Below are positions 55,235 through 55,977 of a stretch of DNA of 55,977 nt, in pieces. The stretch spans positions 1-55,977 of the forward strand of contig SVQX01000010.1 in NCBI GenBank assembly GCA_015065065.1, in the 5' to 3' direction. Source of the DNA: Oscillospiraceae bacterium. GTDB taxonomy: Bacteria; Bacillota; Clostridia; Oscillospirales; CAG-272. Under the pieces are notes generated by a model. That model was not told the origin of the DNA, made no database searches, and saw only the letters and a program-made list of their open reading frames with translations. Positions within the stretch are counted from its first letter, which is position 1. Every line of letters starts with the position of its first letter. The translations under genes were made by a program, and so were the position numbers.

Positions 55235-55977
55235 TTAAATGATTCTGAAGCTGTCAGTCATAACGCATCTGCGAAGTCTTGTAAAGCTCTTTGCGGACGT
55301 GATGCCCTCACCCGTAGGACCCGCGATGGTGAAGGTGGTGTGACCCTCTCCGCCAAAGCCGATTCCCGCATAGGAGGGAGCGTTCTTTACGAAAATGGTG
55401 GTTTCGACAGCCTTTGCGAATCTTGAAAGATTGTCAATGTTTTTGGAGTGCATGTGCGCCGTGTGACGGTTACCGTGCTCTGCCTTGCAGGCAAGCTCGA
55501 TAGCCTCGTCAATATCGCGCACGCGGACGATACCGAGAATAGGCATCATCAGCTCCTCCTGAACGAACAGATGCTCAAACGGAACCTCCGCGATAGCGCA
55601 TCTGATCTCGGGGCCGACCTTGATACCGATCTTTTCAAGAATGACTCGGCAGTCGCGCCCAACGCAATCGCGGTTGACGATATGCTTTACCTTGCCCGTC
55701 TTGGGATCGGTCTTTTCGACAAGCACCACCTTTGCAAGCGCGTCCGCCTGCTCTCTCGTGAGGAGAATGCATCCGTTTTTCAGCATGCCCGAGATAAGTC
55801 TGTCGGCAACGCTGTTGAATACGAATACCTCCTTTTCGGCGATGCAGGGGAGGTTGTTGTCGAAGGTACAGCCGTCAATGATATCCTTCGCAGCCTTCTC
55901 GATATCGGCGGTATCGTCAACGATAACGGGGGGATTTCCCGCGCCCGCGCCGATAGCCTTCTTTCCGGAGGAGAGAA
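55235..55977 (-). CDS. CoA-acylating aldehyde dehydrogenase (PduP/EutE-like), 5' part beyond right edge
   Basis: Frame continues to the window edge: AIGAGAGNPPVIVDDTADIEKAAKDIIDGCTFDNNLPCIAEKEVFV (catalytic Cys) ... EHGNRHTAHMHSKNIDNLSRFAKAVETTIFVKNAPSYAGIGFGGEGHTTFTIAGPTGEGITSAKSF. Confidence 0.94.
   Translation of the reverse strand, partial: LSSGKKAIGAGAGNPPVIVDDTADIEKAAKDIIDGCTFDNNLPCIAEKEVFVFNSVADRLISGMLKNGCILLTREQADALAKVVLVEKTDPKTGKVKHIVNRDCVGRDCRVILEKIGIKVGPEIRCAIAEVPFEHLFVQEELMMPILGIVRVRDIDEAIELACKAEHGNRHTAHMHSKNIDNLSRFAKAVETTIFVKNAPSYAGIGFGGEGHTTFTIAGPTGEGITSAKSFTRLRRCVMTDSFRII

Overview
This looks like a chromosomal segment from an anaerobic, probably spore-forming Clostridia/Oscillospiraceae-type Firmicute; that assignment is inferred from gene content (spoIIR, nfnAB, GldG-type ABC cluster, glycyl-radical microcompartment). 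Left end, + strand: 3' end of gyrB, an intergenic region with eight exact TTTTCCACA DnaA-box-like 9-mers, then mreC, mreD, gyrA and a lipoprotein. Next come a membrane protein, tRNA-Thr(TGT) and tRNA-Tyr(GTA) followed by tandem repeats carrying the tRNA-Tyr 3' end, an XRE-TPR regulator, nfnA/nfnB, a small membrane protein behind a strongly structured leader or ncRNA, and an RpiB/LacAB isomerase. From about 13.8 kb to the right edge every convincing gene is on the - strand: pyk, a carB-dapF fusion, carA, argF-D-B-J-C, cca, rlmN, rsmB, a zinc peptidase, fmt, def, a five-gene GldG/DUF4340-type ABC system, an SDR and spoIIR. The last part is a glycyl-radical-enzyme bacterial microcompartment (BMC) locus (43.4-56 kb, cut by the right edge). 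Read 5'->3' on the - strand it is: aldehyde dehydrogenase, Zn-ADH, four BMC-H, PduL, BMC-P, PduS-like, PduT-like BMC-T, B12-independent diol dehydratase-type GRE, activase, EutS/PduU shell protein, EutP GTPase, a ParA-family ATPase and a small Lys/Ala-rich disordered protein. Most interesting: (i) the eutP-parA-basic-protein module as a possible BMC positioning system; (ii) the 12.44-12.66 kb structured RNA candidate; (iii) the CarB-DapF fusion; (iv) a dispersed ~150-bp element placed directly 3' of four genes, twice inside the BMC locus; (v) the tRNA-Tyr 3'-end tandem repeats; (vi) the DnaA-box cluster. No rRNA genes or CRISPR arrays were seen. All homology calls come from motif recognition and memory, not database searches.
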